From positions 1 to 13,713 of the forward strand of contig CAYOBW010000190.1 in NCBI GenBank assembly GCA_964402115.1: a stretch of DNA of 13,713 nucleotides, in the 5' to 3' direction. Positions 1-7,099 of this stretch are shown here, piece by piece. Both the position numbers and the translations under genes were made by a program. The notes below the pieces were generated by a model that was not told where the DNA came from, did no database searches, and saw only the letters and a program-made list of their open reading frames with translations. The stretch comes from CAYOBW01 sp964402115 (GTDB lineage: Bacteria > Verrucomicrobiota > Kiritimatiellia > UBA8416 > CAYOBW01). How positions within the stretch are numbered: the first letter of the stretch is position 1; every line of letters starts with the position of its first letter.

Positions 1-143
1 CCTAAACCCCTGCGGACGACACGGCGGTTGTCCCTCCATTTTGAAGAACCGGCCGTTTTCTGGAGGGCCGGGCTCCGTCTTGGCCGCCCTGGCTGAGGTT
101 TTTCAGGAGCCTCAGATAAGCCCGGAAACGTCGGTTGAACCGG

Positions 144-352
144 GAAACGGGAGTAGCCCTCCACCCTTTCTCCGCACATGCTGCGCACCGCACTGGTGAG
201 GACGAGGGCTTTTCGCACGTCTCCCTCTCCCCGGCGGGGAGAGGGAGAAGATCACGCCGGCCGCGCACCCTGCAAACAGTCTTCGAGCCTCGCACCATAA
301 GCACATTATGGCGAATGACAGGGGAGAAATGGAAGCGGGCTACTCCCGTTTC
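144..352. repeat. Fold-back (MITE-like) inverted repeat in the left gene-free region
   Basis: The 408 bases before the first gene hold no convincing coding frame, but they contain a large inverted repeat. A 16-bp perfect arm, GAAACGGGAGTAGCCC at 144-159, is matched by its reverse complement at 337-352. The similarity continues inward (160-173 against 323-336, about 10 of 14 bases). Between the arms lie a separate perfect hairpin at 220-248 and a small one at 295-311 (CCATAA/TTATGG). No target-site duplication is visible at the edges. The right arm lies about 57 bases beyond the stop of the gene ending at 409, so it could also act on that transcript. It resembles a non-autonomous fold-back element, but copies elsewhere in the genome would be needed to call it dispersed. 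Bases 1-143 hold only small stems (CCCTCCA/TGGAGGG at 32-67, CTGAGG/CCTCAG at 93-115). Confidence 0.6.
220..248. repeat. Perfect 13-bp hairpin, CTCCCTCTCCCC/GGGGAGAGGGAG type
   Basis: The arms at 220-232 and 236-248 are perfectly complementary across a 3-base GGC loop. No T-tract follows on either strand, so this is not a classical intrinsic terminator. CCCTCTCCCC-N-GGGGAGAGGG palindromes recur as short intergenic repeats in many bacterial genomes (general knowledge, not checked here). It sits inside the larger inverted repeat at 144-352. Confidence 0.7.
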
Positions 353-408
353 GTCGTGATCCCCATTGCCGGATCCAGGCTGAAAACCGCTGCGCGGGCA
401 GTTGCGCG

Positions 409-930
409 TCAGGCGGTCGGGGCGGTTGACGGGCGAGGCGTCGGCTTGGTGGCGAAGAAGATGAGCTCGCCCTTCGTGATCCGGTTCGCTTTCCGGAGCC
501 GGCTGATCAGCCGGCGCAGCTCCTGCAGCATGCTCTCTTCGCCGGGGTCTATCACGGCGTTCTCGAGCAGGTCGAGCAAGGCTATCTCGAGCGTCTCGAT
601 CGGGGTGCCGGGCGGGATGATCAGCAGGTTACGGGCGGGCGCGATCTCCACGAGCCTCAGCCAGGGAATGCTGCGCAGGTGCTCGCTCTGTCCGACCACC
701 AGGATACACTGCTCCGGCCCGATTTCGAGCAACTCCACGCGGCGCTGTTCGGGGCGGTCCGTCCCGACCGCGGTTTCGGTCACGCGTGCGATAGCGCGCG
801 CGCGGTCGCCGTCCACGGCAGCCAGCAGTTCCAGGATGCGCTTCGGCAGGGTAACGGTGACAGGCCGCCGTTCTTCATTGAATTTCGGCGGCCTGCCGCA
901 GGTCGTTTTGTCCCTTTGAGGCTTGTTCAT
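409..930 (-). CDS. Conserved hypothetical protein with ribbon-helix-helix-like N-terminus
   Basis: This is a 173-residue protein of unknown function. The ATG at 930 (MNKPQRDKTT...) is preferred over an in-frame start at 981, because the 17 extra residues look like non-coding sequence. No strong Shine-Dalgarno is visible at either start. Residues 12-50 read as a basic GRPPK segment, then a strand (RRPVTVTLP) and two helices (KRILELLAAVDGDRARAIARVTE), which is the pattern of a ribbon-helix-helix DNA-binding fold. Residues 64-125 form a separate alpha/beta module containing VELLEIGPEQCILVVG, IPWLRLVEIAPARNLLIIPPG and an ETLEIALLDLLE helix. Residues 128-152 are a charged helix (EESMLQELRRLISRLRKANR). 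A likely reading is a small transcriptional regulator with a ligand-sensing C-terminal part, but the function is inferred from the fold pattern only. It is co-directional with the lipoprotein gene upstream, 95 bp away. Confidence 0.7.
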   Translation of the reverse strand: MNKPQRDKTTCGRPPKFNEERRPVTVTLPKRILELLAAVDGDRARAIARVTETAVGTDRPEQRRVELLEIGPEQCILVVGQSEHLRSIPWLRLVEIAPARNLLIIPPGTPIETLEIALLDLLENAVIDPGEESMLQELRRLISRLRKANRITKGELIFFATKPTPRPSTAPTA

Positions 931-1025
931 GACCGATGTCTTACCCGTTACCCCGGCCAACCCGAAACACCCCGTTGCCACTCAGCCGTCGCGCAGCCGG
1001 TGTGCGAGACTTCCCGCTGCAGCCG

Positions 1026-1460
1026 CTACTTCGAATAGGTCAACGGCGCATCCAGCGGACTGTGTTCGGCGAAACTGGGTCCGCGCCACAGGAAGTAGAA
1101 ATCGCCGACGGAAGGAAGCTGGCCCTCGAACTTCATGCCGTCCGCCGAGAACGTGCCGGTGCCGCTCTCCGTGTCCCCGTCGGCGTAGTTCATGGTGAAG
1201 GTGAACGACTGTCCGCTCAGCGAACCTTTGAGGCTGCCGAACCGGTTGATCTTCACTTCAGGGCCGGTGACACTCGAGCCGTCTTGCACGAACGTCGCCG
1301 CGCAGGTCGAACCGTTGGGGGTTGTGCCTTCCCAGAAGCCATTCACGTCCACTGACGCCGAACCGCCGCCATCGCCGCTCCCTTCGCAGCCCGCCAGAGC
1401 CAGACACGCCACCGCTGCACACGCCATACGCACCCACCGCCGAACACCGCTCACGTTCAT
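1026..1460 (-). CDS. Small predicted lipoprotein
   Basis: This is a 144-residue envelope lipoprotein of unknown role. The start at 1460 (MNVSGVRRWVRM...) is chosen because it gives a textbook type II signal peptide: two arginines, a hydrophobic stretch (ACAAVACLALAG) and the lipobox ALAGC with the lipidated Cys at 25. The frame is open up to 1613, but the extra 51 residues would bury the signal. A glycine/serine linker (EGSGDGGGSAS) follows. Residues 38-127 form a small beta domain with the recurring pattern G-x-W-x-G-T, F-V-Q-D-G-S-S-V-T-G, L-K-G-S-L-S-G-Q-S-F-T-F-T, typical of small beta-sandwich or lipocalin-like lipoproteins seen in environmental genomes. A weak AAGGGA lies about 16 bases upstream, and AGG is nearer. 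The leader contains two competing hairpins. Confidence 0.8.
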   Translation of the reverse strand: MNVSGVRRWVRMACAAVACLALAGCEGSGDGGGSASVDVNGFWEGTTPNGSTCAATFVQDGSSVTGPEVKINRFGSLKGSLSGQSFTFTMNYADGDTESGTGTFSADGMKFEGQLPSVGDFYFLWRGPSFAEHSPLDAPLTYSK

Positions 1461-1491
1461 GCTGCCTGTTTCCCTTCGTTGTTGCACCCCT

Positions 1492-1516
1492 GGTTGCGCG
1501 GCAACCCATGCCGCGC
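1492..1516 (-). promoter_or_regulatory. Two mutually exclusive hairpins in the lipoprotein leader
   Basis: GGTTGC-GCG-GCAACC (1492-1506) and GCGCGGC-AACCCAT-GCCGCGC (1496-1516) are both perfect stems and share bases 1496-1506, so only one can form at a time. They lie 32-56 bases upstream of the lipoprotein ATG at 1460. This is the geometry of a simple leader switch, but GC-rich sequence produces such overlaps by chance and there is no T-tract. Confidence 0.3.
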
Positions 1517-1633
1517 GGTAAAGGCTAGAAGGAAGCACGGCGCATTGCAACGTAATAAGCCCTAAAAGACCGCTGTCCAACATAGATATTAAGACTCGGC
1601 CGGTCCCGGACACTCTCCGTTGGCCAGAATGAA

Positions 1634-1832
1634 CCTGGAAAGGGCAGTAGAACCGCTAATGCACGCTAATAGACGCTAATCACCAACAGGATGCAAGAGA
1701 GCACGCTTCACCCAACTGGTGAACGTTTCTGGAGACTCGGCTGCAGTGCCTCCATTCGCGATTCCTTCGAGAATCCTCTCATTAGCGTCACATTAGCGTT
1801 CATTAGCGGTATCTCCAACTGCCCTTTCCAGG
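1634..1832. repeat. Fold-back element with triplicated CGCTAAT heptamers in both arms
   Basis: This element fills much of the 373-bp gap between the lipoprotein start (1460) and the glycosyltransferase stop (1834). The outer arms are a perfect 15-bp inverted repeat, CCTGGAAAGGGCAGT at 1634-1648 and its complement at 1818-1832. After a small asymmetric internal loop, the left arm carries CGCTAAT three times (ending at 1660, 1670 and 1680, a 10-base period). The right arm carries ATTAGCG three times (starting at 1781, 1792 and 1802). The arms therefore pair over about 47 bases around a 100-base central segment. That segment has its own stems (ACG-C-TTCACC/GGTGAACGT with a one-base bulge, and GATTC/GAATC). 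No target-site duplication is seen. The right arm ends one base beyond the glycosyltransferase stop codon, so the transcript could fold there and end or be protected. Confidence 0.75.
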
Positions 1833-1833
1833 A

Positions 1834-3876
1834 TCACGGGCTGCGTGGCTCGAAGAGCCGCAGTTCCGCCACGGACCAGTCGAAGCGGTTGTTGGAGCCG
1901 GTCTGCTCGATTTCCAGGTAGCGGGCTTCCACGGGCGGAAACGTGAGGGTGATGTAGTCGCCCTTCTGGCTGAGAAACGCCGGGTGGCTCTGGCGCCAGA
2001 ACACGTTCCAGCGCAGGGGGCCGCGCGCGTCGGCGGTCGTCCAGTTCTGTCCGTCGGGGGAGACGCGGATGCGGTAGCCGCGCGGGAAGTCCGTGGGCCA
2101 GGCCCCCAGGTCCAGCCGCGCGCGCCCGAAGCGCCGGCTGGCGCCGAGGTCCACCGCCAGCTTGACGCCGGGCTGTTGGAGGCTGCCGGTTGCCCAGCGG
2201 GTCCACGGGTTGTCGTCGAGCACGGCGGCCGCCTGCGCGCCGTTCGTGGATGCCGACGCCGTCCACCCCGCGCGCGGCACTTCCCGCCACGTGCCGCCGC
2301 CGGGCTCAGCCGGCAGCCGGAAGTCGTGGAACACCGTGAAACTGGCCACGTTCGTGCGCGTGCAGGTCACGCCCAGCTGGGCGACGGCCTCCTCGAACTC
2401 CTCCGCCGAGAAGCCGTCCCGTCGCGCGGTGACGTAGACGTAGGCCACGTTGTCGGCGGCCTGCACCTCGTCCAGGAACTTCACCGGCTTCCCCGGGAAG
2501 CGCTGGTTGTAGGGCTCGGCGCAGATAAGCTGCTCCTTGCTCTCGAACGTCACGCGGTAGGCGATCCAGTAGTTGGCGTAGGCGTGGCGGATGCCGTGGC
2601 CGGCCAGGTACGCGCGCAGCGCCGTCGTGTCGGGCAGGAAGATATCGCGCTCGACGACGGCGGGGTCGCGCCACAGGCGGGCGAGGGCGAGGTTGCCCCA
2701 GGCCTGGCCGGCGATGACGACCGCCAGCAGGCCGGCGGCCAGCAGGCGCGTGCGCGTCCACACACGGTCGAGCCCGGCGGCGAGCAGCACCGGCAGGGCG
2801 GATACGACGGGCAGCACGTAGCGGACGTTGTGCGAAGCCGAGCGGTCGCCGCGCACGAAGAGGAACATGGCGGCGACCAGCAGCGCGACCAGCAGGATCG
2901 TGGCGTCCACGCGCTTGAGCGAGAGGCGGAACAGGGGGAGGTACGAGCGGAAAGGCGCCAGGATGGCGAGGGCCAGACCAAGGATCCACACTCCGGCCAC
3001 CGCCCAGCCCAGCGCCTCGGGCAGCGGCAGGAACTTCGCGTTGTCGCCGAAGTACATGACCTTCGTGCCGACGAGGAAGTGGAGCGTGTGCTGGAAGAGC
3101 ACCTGGCACAGCAGCCAGCTCTTCGCCCACGAGGTGGTGCGCCCCACGTCGCGGAACGTGGCGAAGTTGTTCAGGAGATTGTAGACGATCAGCGGCAGGC
3201 CGCCGATGACGAAGCCGGCCAGCCCGGCCCACCCCTCGCGCCGGAGTGCGAGCCACTTGTTGCGCAGGAACAGGAACAGCGCGGCCACGGCCATGTAGCT
3301 GAGGGCGAGAATGTGGAGCCAGAACGTGTAGCCCAGCAGGAAGCCCAGCCAGAAGGTCTTCTTCACGCGGCGGGCGGGGTCCTCTTCGCGGAACGCGAGG
3401 TCGTGGGCGAGCAGGAGGGAGAAGCTGCCCAGGGCGGTCATGGGCAGGTAGTTGTCGGGCGGGATCAACACGCTGCCGATGGTCACGTAGGGAATGGGCA
3501 CGGCGAGGAGCGCCAGCGTGAAGACGGCCGCCCGCCGGCCGTACATGCGCGCGGCGAGCAGGACGGACGCGGCGACATAGGCGAGTCCGAACAGGAAGGG
3601 GTAGAGCCGCACGACCCAGGTCTCCGCCCCCAGCAGCGCGATGCACAGCGCCTGGAAGTACGACTCCTGGGTGCCCATGTAGGTCTGTCCCCAGTAGACC
3701 ACCGGGAACTCGCCTTTGAGGATGTGCATGGCCATCAGCGACGGCCAGCCCTCGTCCCACGTGAACGGGATGTGTCGCAGAGTGAAGACGAAAAAGAGCA
3801 GGCGAAACGCCACGGCCACGCCGCCCAGCAGCAGCAGCAGCCAGGTCCCGGTACGACGCCAGGCAGGATGGTTCAT
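1834..3876 (-). CDS. GT-C family membrane glycosyltransferase with C-terminal F5/8C (discoidin) domain
   Basis: This 680-residue inner-membrane protein probably transfers a sugar from a polyprenyl-phosphate donor on the outer face of the membrane. An N-terminal membrane segment (about 11-31) is followed by an external loop with the acidic FTWDEGW motif (Asp41-Glu42). An acidic pair in this place is the hallmark of GT-C/GT39 (PMT/ArnT-like) enzymes. Further hydrophobic segments run to about 395. Residues about 410-520 form a soluble region. Residues about 535-677 match an F5/8 type C (discoidin) beta-sandwich (A-S-A-S-T-N-G, LDDNPWTRWATG, VDLGASRRF, GYRIRVSPDGQNW, ARYLEIEQTG, VAELRLFE), which usually binds carbohydrate. 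The start at 3876 is fixed by a strong GGAGGTG and by the upstream stop 2 bases away. A longer open frame to 4875 is only an antisense-type extension over the neighbouring gene. It is the third gene of the operon. The acceptor is unknown. Confidence 0.88.
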   Translation of the reverse strand: MNHPAWRRTGTWLLLLLGGVAVAFRLLFFVFTLRHIPFTWDEGWPSLMAMHILKGEFPVVYWGQTYMGTQESYFQALCIALLGAETWVVRLYPFLFGLAYVAASVLLAARMYGRRAAVFTLALLAVPIPYVTIGSVLIPPDNYLPMTALGSFSLLLAHDLAFREEDPARRVKKTFWLGFLLGYTFWLHILALSYMAVAALFLFLRNKWLALRREGWAGLAGFVIGGLPLIVYNLLNNFATFRDVGRTTSWAKSWLLCQVLFQHTLHFLVGTKVMYFGDNAKFLPLPEALGWAVAGVWILGLALAILAPFRSYLPLFRLSLKRVDATILLVALLVAAMFLFVRGDRSASHNVRYVLPVVSALPVLLAAGLDRVWTRTRLLAAGLLAVVIAGQAWGNLALARLWRDPAVVERDIFLPDTTALRAYLAGHGIRHAYANYWIAYRVTFESKEQLICAEPYNQRFPGKPVKFLDEVQAADNVAYVYVTARRDGFSAEEFEEAVAQLGVTCTRTNVASFTVFHDFRLPAEPGGGTWREVPRAGWTASASTNGAQAAAVLDDNPWTRWATGSLQQPGVKLAVDLGASRRFGRARLDLGAWPTDFPRGYRIRVSPDGQNWTTADARGPLRWNVFWRQSHPAFLSQKGDYITLTFPPVEARYLEIEQTGSNNRFDWSVAELRLFEPRSP

Positions 3877-3878
3877 GA

Positions 3879-5237
3879 CTAACGCACCTCCACGCGCAGG
3901 GCTCCGCGCACGCGGTACGCGCTCTGGCCGGGCGGTCCGGCCTTGAGCGGCACGCGCTGGCCGCCGGCGTCCTGCCGGTAGAGCCCGAGCTTCAGATCGT
4001 AATCTCCGGCCGGCGCAGCGGCCGGCACGCGCACGAGCGCCTCGTAGAACTCCTGGCCGGGCACCAGGGCGAAGTCGGCCTGGACGACGGCGCTCCGGTG
4101 GCCGCGTACCACGTGGACGAAGACCGCGAGCTGCCCGGGTGCGGCGGCCGGCAGGCCGCTGAGGAAGAAACGCAGCAGCACCTGTCCGCCGGCTATCAGG
4201 CGCCGCGGCCGCACGCTGACGCCGTCGAGCGTGACGCCGTTCGCGAACGCCACCGCCAGCGGCGTGTCGGGGAGGGCGGGCCCCACGCCGTCCACGAGCG
4301 CCAGCCAGCGCCCCGGCGCCAGCTCGACCGGGTCGAGCTGATGCATGCCCCACGCGCGCCAGCCGCGGCCGGTCGCGTTCAGGATCGGTTCCGGCGTCGC
4401 CGGCTCCTCCGCGTAGGCGGTGGGCGTGAGGGTGGTGATGCGAAAGGCGCGCAGGGCGTTTCCGTACGTCGGGTCGACGTCCTGCGTGAAGCGGAGCGGG
4501 ACCCCGTTGTAGACGATGAACCGCCCGCCGCTGCGGGCGATGTCGCCGTTGTTCCGCTGCAGGGGCGAGGCCGGGTGCGGCGTCCAGGGGCCGCGCGGGT
4601 TGTCCGCCATGAACAGCAGCAGGTCCCGGCTGCCGTTCGGCGTGGTGAACAGCCACCAGTGCCCGCCGTACGCCAGCAGCGTCGAATCCACGTAGGACCC
4701 GTCCAGCAGCTTCGCGTCCGGCTCCCATCCCAGGGGGAACGCCGTGGCGCGATAGAGCGTCAGCACGCCGCTCTGCTGCCCCTCGGGCAGCATGTACCAC
4801 GCGCCCCGCCACTCGAACACCAGCGGGTAGGAGAGATGGAACGGCTCGTTGAGCACGGTGCGCGCGAACTGCCACTGCCAGCCGTCGCGACTGGTGGCGA
4901 GGGCGATATCGCCCTGGCCGGTGACGGCGTTGAAGAGCTCGAAGAAGAGATACCAGGTCCCGTCGCGCCGCACGACGAAGGGGTCCGCCACGAAGCGGGC
5001 CGGGGTGTAGGGCACGTCCGCGCCGGTGAAGACCGGGGCCTGCGGCACGCCGGCACGTGGCTGCAGGGCGAGGGGCGATGCGCCGGTGTAGACGCCGATG
5101 CAGAAGTCATACGCGGCGCCCGCCCACTCCCGCTCGATGGCGTGATGCAGGGGCGCGGGCGCCGGGCGGCACCCGCCGGCCAGGCTGCCGGCCGCCACGG
5201 CCGCGAGCAGCCATCCTGTCAGGTGTGTCCCGCTCAT
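3879..5237 (-). CDS. Putative lipoprotein with GH43-like / GINT1-N-type beta-propeller and C-terminal beta-sandwich
   Basis: This is a 452-residue exported protein. The ATG at 5237 overlaps the amidotransferase stop (ATGA). The N-terminus (HLTGWLLAAVAAGSLAGGC) is a signal peptide. Cys23 after LAGG is an imperfect lipobox with Ala at -3, so lipidation is probable rather than certain. Residues about 42-320 have the repeated W-Y-L-F-F-E / W-Y-M-L-P-E / W-W-L-F-T-T blades of a five-bladed propeller. FVADPFVV (Asp85), LSYPLVFEW and SYVDSTLL fall where GH43/GH32-like folds have conserved acids. The arrangement best fits the GH43-like domain found at the N-terminus of GINT1-type glucosaminyltransferases, recalled from family knowledge and not searched. 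Residues about 345-452 form a beta-sandwich (RFFLSGLPAAAPGQLAVFVHVV, FYEALVRVPA, GDYDLKLGLYRQ). It may bind, trim or transfer sugar at the cell surface. A hydrolytic role is not shown. Confidence 0.8.
   Translation of the reverse strand: MSGTHLTGWLLAAVAAGSLAGGCRPAPAPLHHAIEREWAGAAYDFCIGVYTGASPLALQPRAGVPQAPVFTGADVPYTPARFVADPFVVRRDGTWYLFFELFNAVTGQGDIALATSRDGWQWQFARTVLNEPFHLSYPLVFEWRGAWYMLPEGQQSGVLTLYRATAFPLGWEPDAKLLDGSYVDSTLLAYGGHWWLFTTPNGSRDLLLFMADNPRGPWTPHPASPLQRNNGDIARSGGRFIVYNGVPLRFTQDVDPTYGNALRAFRITTLTPTAYAEEPATPEPILNATGRGWRAWGMHQLDPVELAPGRWLALVDGVGPALPDTPLAVAFANGVTLDGVSVRPRRLIAGGQVLLRFFLSGLPAAAPGQLAVFVHVVRGHRSAVVQADFALVPGQEFYEALVRVPAAAPAGDYDLKLGLYRQDAGGQRVPLKAGPPGQSAYRVRGALRVEVR
3885..3891 (-). 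promoter_or_regulatory. Shine-Dalgarno GGAGGTG for the glycosyltransferase
   Basis: GGAGGTG reads on the minus strand 8 bases before the ATG at 3876 and lies within the last codons of the upstream lipoprotein gene. It decides the start of the glycosyltransferase and implies translational coupling. Confidence 0.75.
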
Positions 5238-7099
5238 ACCGCCGCACCCTTCCGGCCATACGTCTCGTACCACATTTGGAACATCAGCAGCGACCACAGC
5301 ACGTGCTCCAGCTTGCCGTTGTTGTGTCCGCCCAGGAAGCGCTGCTTCAAGTCGCGCACGGCTTCCGGCGCGAACACGCCCTGGCTGCGCAGGTAGGCGT
5401 CGCCGGTGAGATCCTCCAGCCGCGTCCGGAGCGTGGTCTTCAACCATTTGGCGAGCGGCACGCTGAAGCCGCTCTTGGGCCGGTCGAACAGCGCGGCGGG
5501 CAGGTGCTTGTAGAGGATGTTCTTGAGCATGAGCTTGCGGACGCCACGGTTGAACTTGTACGCCAGCGGCACGGCGATGGCCGCCTCCACGACCCGGTAG
5601 TCCAGCAGCGGGCAGCGGGCCTCGAGCGAGCAGGACATGGAGGCGCGGTCGACCTTGGTCAGGATGTCGCCGGAGAGATAGGTCTCCAGGTCGAGCAGCA
5701 TGCGGCGCTCCTCCCAGTGCGGCGCGGCCACCTGCGGGGCGATGGGAGGCAGCGGGGCCGTGTCCGGCACCAGCCCGCCGAGCAGCCGTTCGAAGACGGC
5801 CTCGAAGTCGACGAGCTCGTCCGCCGAACGCGCCCCGAGCGTGACGCCGGCGCGCCACTGCCGCCAGTAAAGCGGCCCGGCGCACCCGCGCAGCGGCCGC
5901 GCCAGGGCCAGCCACGGGGCGAGCCGCTGCAGCCGCCGCAGGCCGGCGTAGCGGTCGTAGCCGCAGAACAGCTCGTCGCCGCCGTCGCCCGAGATGGCCA
6001 CCGTCACCTCGCGGCGCGCCAGTTCGGAGACCAGCATCGTCGGGATCTGCGAGCTGTCGGCGAACGGCTCGTCGTAGAAGTGCGGCAGGCGGTCCACCAC
6101 CCGCAGCAGGGCGGCTTCGTCCACCACCAGTTCGTGGTGAGCGGTGCCCAGGCGGTGGGCCACCTCGGCGGCGAAAGGCGCCTCGTTGAAGCGCGGATCG
6201 TCGAAGCCGATGGAGAAGGTCTTCAGCGGGCCCGCGTTGTGCCGGCGGGCCAGCGCCACGGTCAGCGACGAGTCGATGCCGCCGCTGAGGAACGCGCCCA
6301 GCGGCACGTCGCTGATGAGGCGGATTTTGACGGCGTCGTCGATGAGGGCTGCCAGCCGCGCCTCCTCTTCCGCGTAAGGGCGCGGGGCGGCGGCGGCGCG
6401 GTTCGCGAAAACCGTGTACGGGTTCCAGTAGCGGCGCCGGGTGACGGTGCGGCTGGCGTCCAGCGTCAGCCACTCGCCCGGACGCAGCTTGTGCACGTCG
6501 GCGAAAACCGTGTCGGGCGGGTTGATGTACTGTCGGACGAGGTAGCGGACGACGACCTCGCGGCGCAGCGTGCGCGCGAAGCCGGGGAAGCCCATGATCG
6601 GCTTCAGTTCCGACGCGAAAACGAAGTCGCCGCCTTTCTGGTAGTAGTAGAGCGGCTTCTTGCCGAGCCGGTCGCGCACGAGATGCAGGCAGCGCCGGGC
6701 CTTGTCGTAGAGGGCGAAGGCGAACATGCCGTTGAGCCGCGGCACGAGGTCCAGCCCCCACGCGCGGTAGCCCTCCACGAGGACTTCGGTGTCCGAGCGG
6801 GAGCGGAACGTGTGCCCGCGCGCCTCCAGTTCGGCGCGCAGCTCCCAGAAGTTGTAGATCTCGCCGTTGAAGACGATGGCGACCTGCCCGTCCGCGGAGA
6901 ACATGGGCTGGTGGCCCCGCGGGGAGAGGTCGAGGATGGCGAGCCGGCGCTGGCCGAGCACGATCTGGCCCGCGTCGCCGAAGCGCTCCGCGTGCAGCCC
7001 GTGGTCGTCGGGGCCGCGGTGGACCATCGTGTCGAGCAGCCCCTGCGCCAGGGCGTCGGGCACCTCGCGATCGCTGACAAAGCCGAAAATCCCGCACAT
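5234..7099 (-). CDS. asnB: Asparagine synthase-like glutamine amidotransferase (AsnB family)
   Basis: This 621-residue cytoplasmic enzyme hydrolyses glutamine and uses the ammonia with ATP to amidate a carboxylate. That is aspartate in true AsnB, but often a sugar acid or another precursor in surface-polysaccharide loci. The start at 7099 gives MCGIFGF, with the nucleophile Cys2 exposed after Met removal. A longer frame to 7138 would hide it. The class II amidotransferase domain (about 2-205) shows HRGPDD (27-32), LGQRRLAILDLS (48-59), FNGEIYN (77-83) and RSDTE (101-105). The synthetase domain shows SGGIDSS (272-278, the PP-loop) and GDGGDELF (371-378). The length fits the family. It is the first gene of the minus operon, and its stop overlaps the next ATG by 4 bases. 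The Shine-Dalgarno is weak. Its neighbours favour a role in envelope glycan modification over housekeeping asparagine synthesis (inference). Confidence 0.92.
   Translation of the reverse strand: MCGIFGFVSDREVPDALAQGLLDTMVHRGPDDHGLHAERFGDAGQIVLGQRRLAILDLSPRGHQPMFSADGQVAIVFNGEIYNFWELRAELEARGHTFRSRSDTEVLVEGYRAWGLDLVPRLNGMFAFALYDKARRCLHLVRDRLGKKPLYYYQKGGDFVFASELKPIMGFPGFARTLRREVVVRYLVRQYINPPDTVFADVHKLRPGEWLTLDASRTVTRRRYWNPYTVFANRAAAAPRPYAEEEARLAALIDDAVKIRLISDVPLGAFLSGGIDSSLTVALARRHNAGPLKTFSIGFDDPRFNEAPFAAEVAHRLGTAHHELVVDEAALLRVVDRLPHFYDEPFADSSQIPTMLVSELARREVTVAISGDGGDELFCGYDRYAGLRRLQRLAPWLALARPLRGCAGPLYWRQWRAGVTLGARSADELVDFEAVFERLLGGLVPDTAPLPPIAPQVAAPHWEERRMLLDLETYLSGDILTKVDRASMSCSLEARCPLLDYRVVEAAIAVPLAYKFNRGVRKLMLKNILYKHLPAALFDRPKSGFSVPLAKWLKTTLRTRLEDLTGDAYLRSQGVFAPEAVRDLKQRFLGGHNNGKLEHVLWSLLMFQMWYETYGRKGAAV

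Noticed and set aside
2..304. Minus-strand open frame at the left edge
   Set aside because: It covers the fold-back element, has no recognisable domain and an Arg/Pro-rich composition typical of non-coding GC-rich DNA.
1651..1810. CRISPR array from the repeated CGCTAAT units
   Set aside because: The units are only 7-8 bases, spaced by 2-3 bases and inverted about a centre. There are no spacers and no cas genes.
1984..3882. Plus-strand open frame of 632 codons opposite the GT-C gene
   Set aside because: It is a shadow of high-GC codon use. The product is a low-complexity run of R, E, Q, A, V and H with no fold pattern, while the minus strand has clear membrane segments and domains.
3877..4875. 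Long N-terminal extension of the glycosyltransferase frame
   Set aside because: It overlaps the whole propeller part of the upstream lipoprotein gene in another frame. The start at 3876 has a strong Shine-Dalgarno.
5238..7097. Long N-terminal extension of the propeller lipoprotein frame
   Set aside because: It reads as Arg/Pro/Ala-rich shadow of the amidotransferase gene. The signal peptide begins at 5237.
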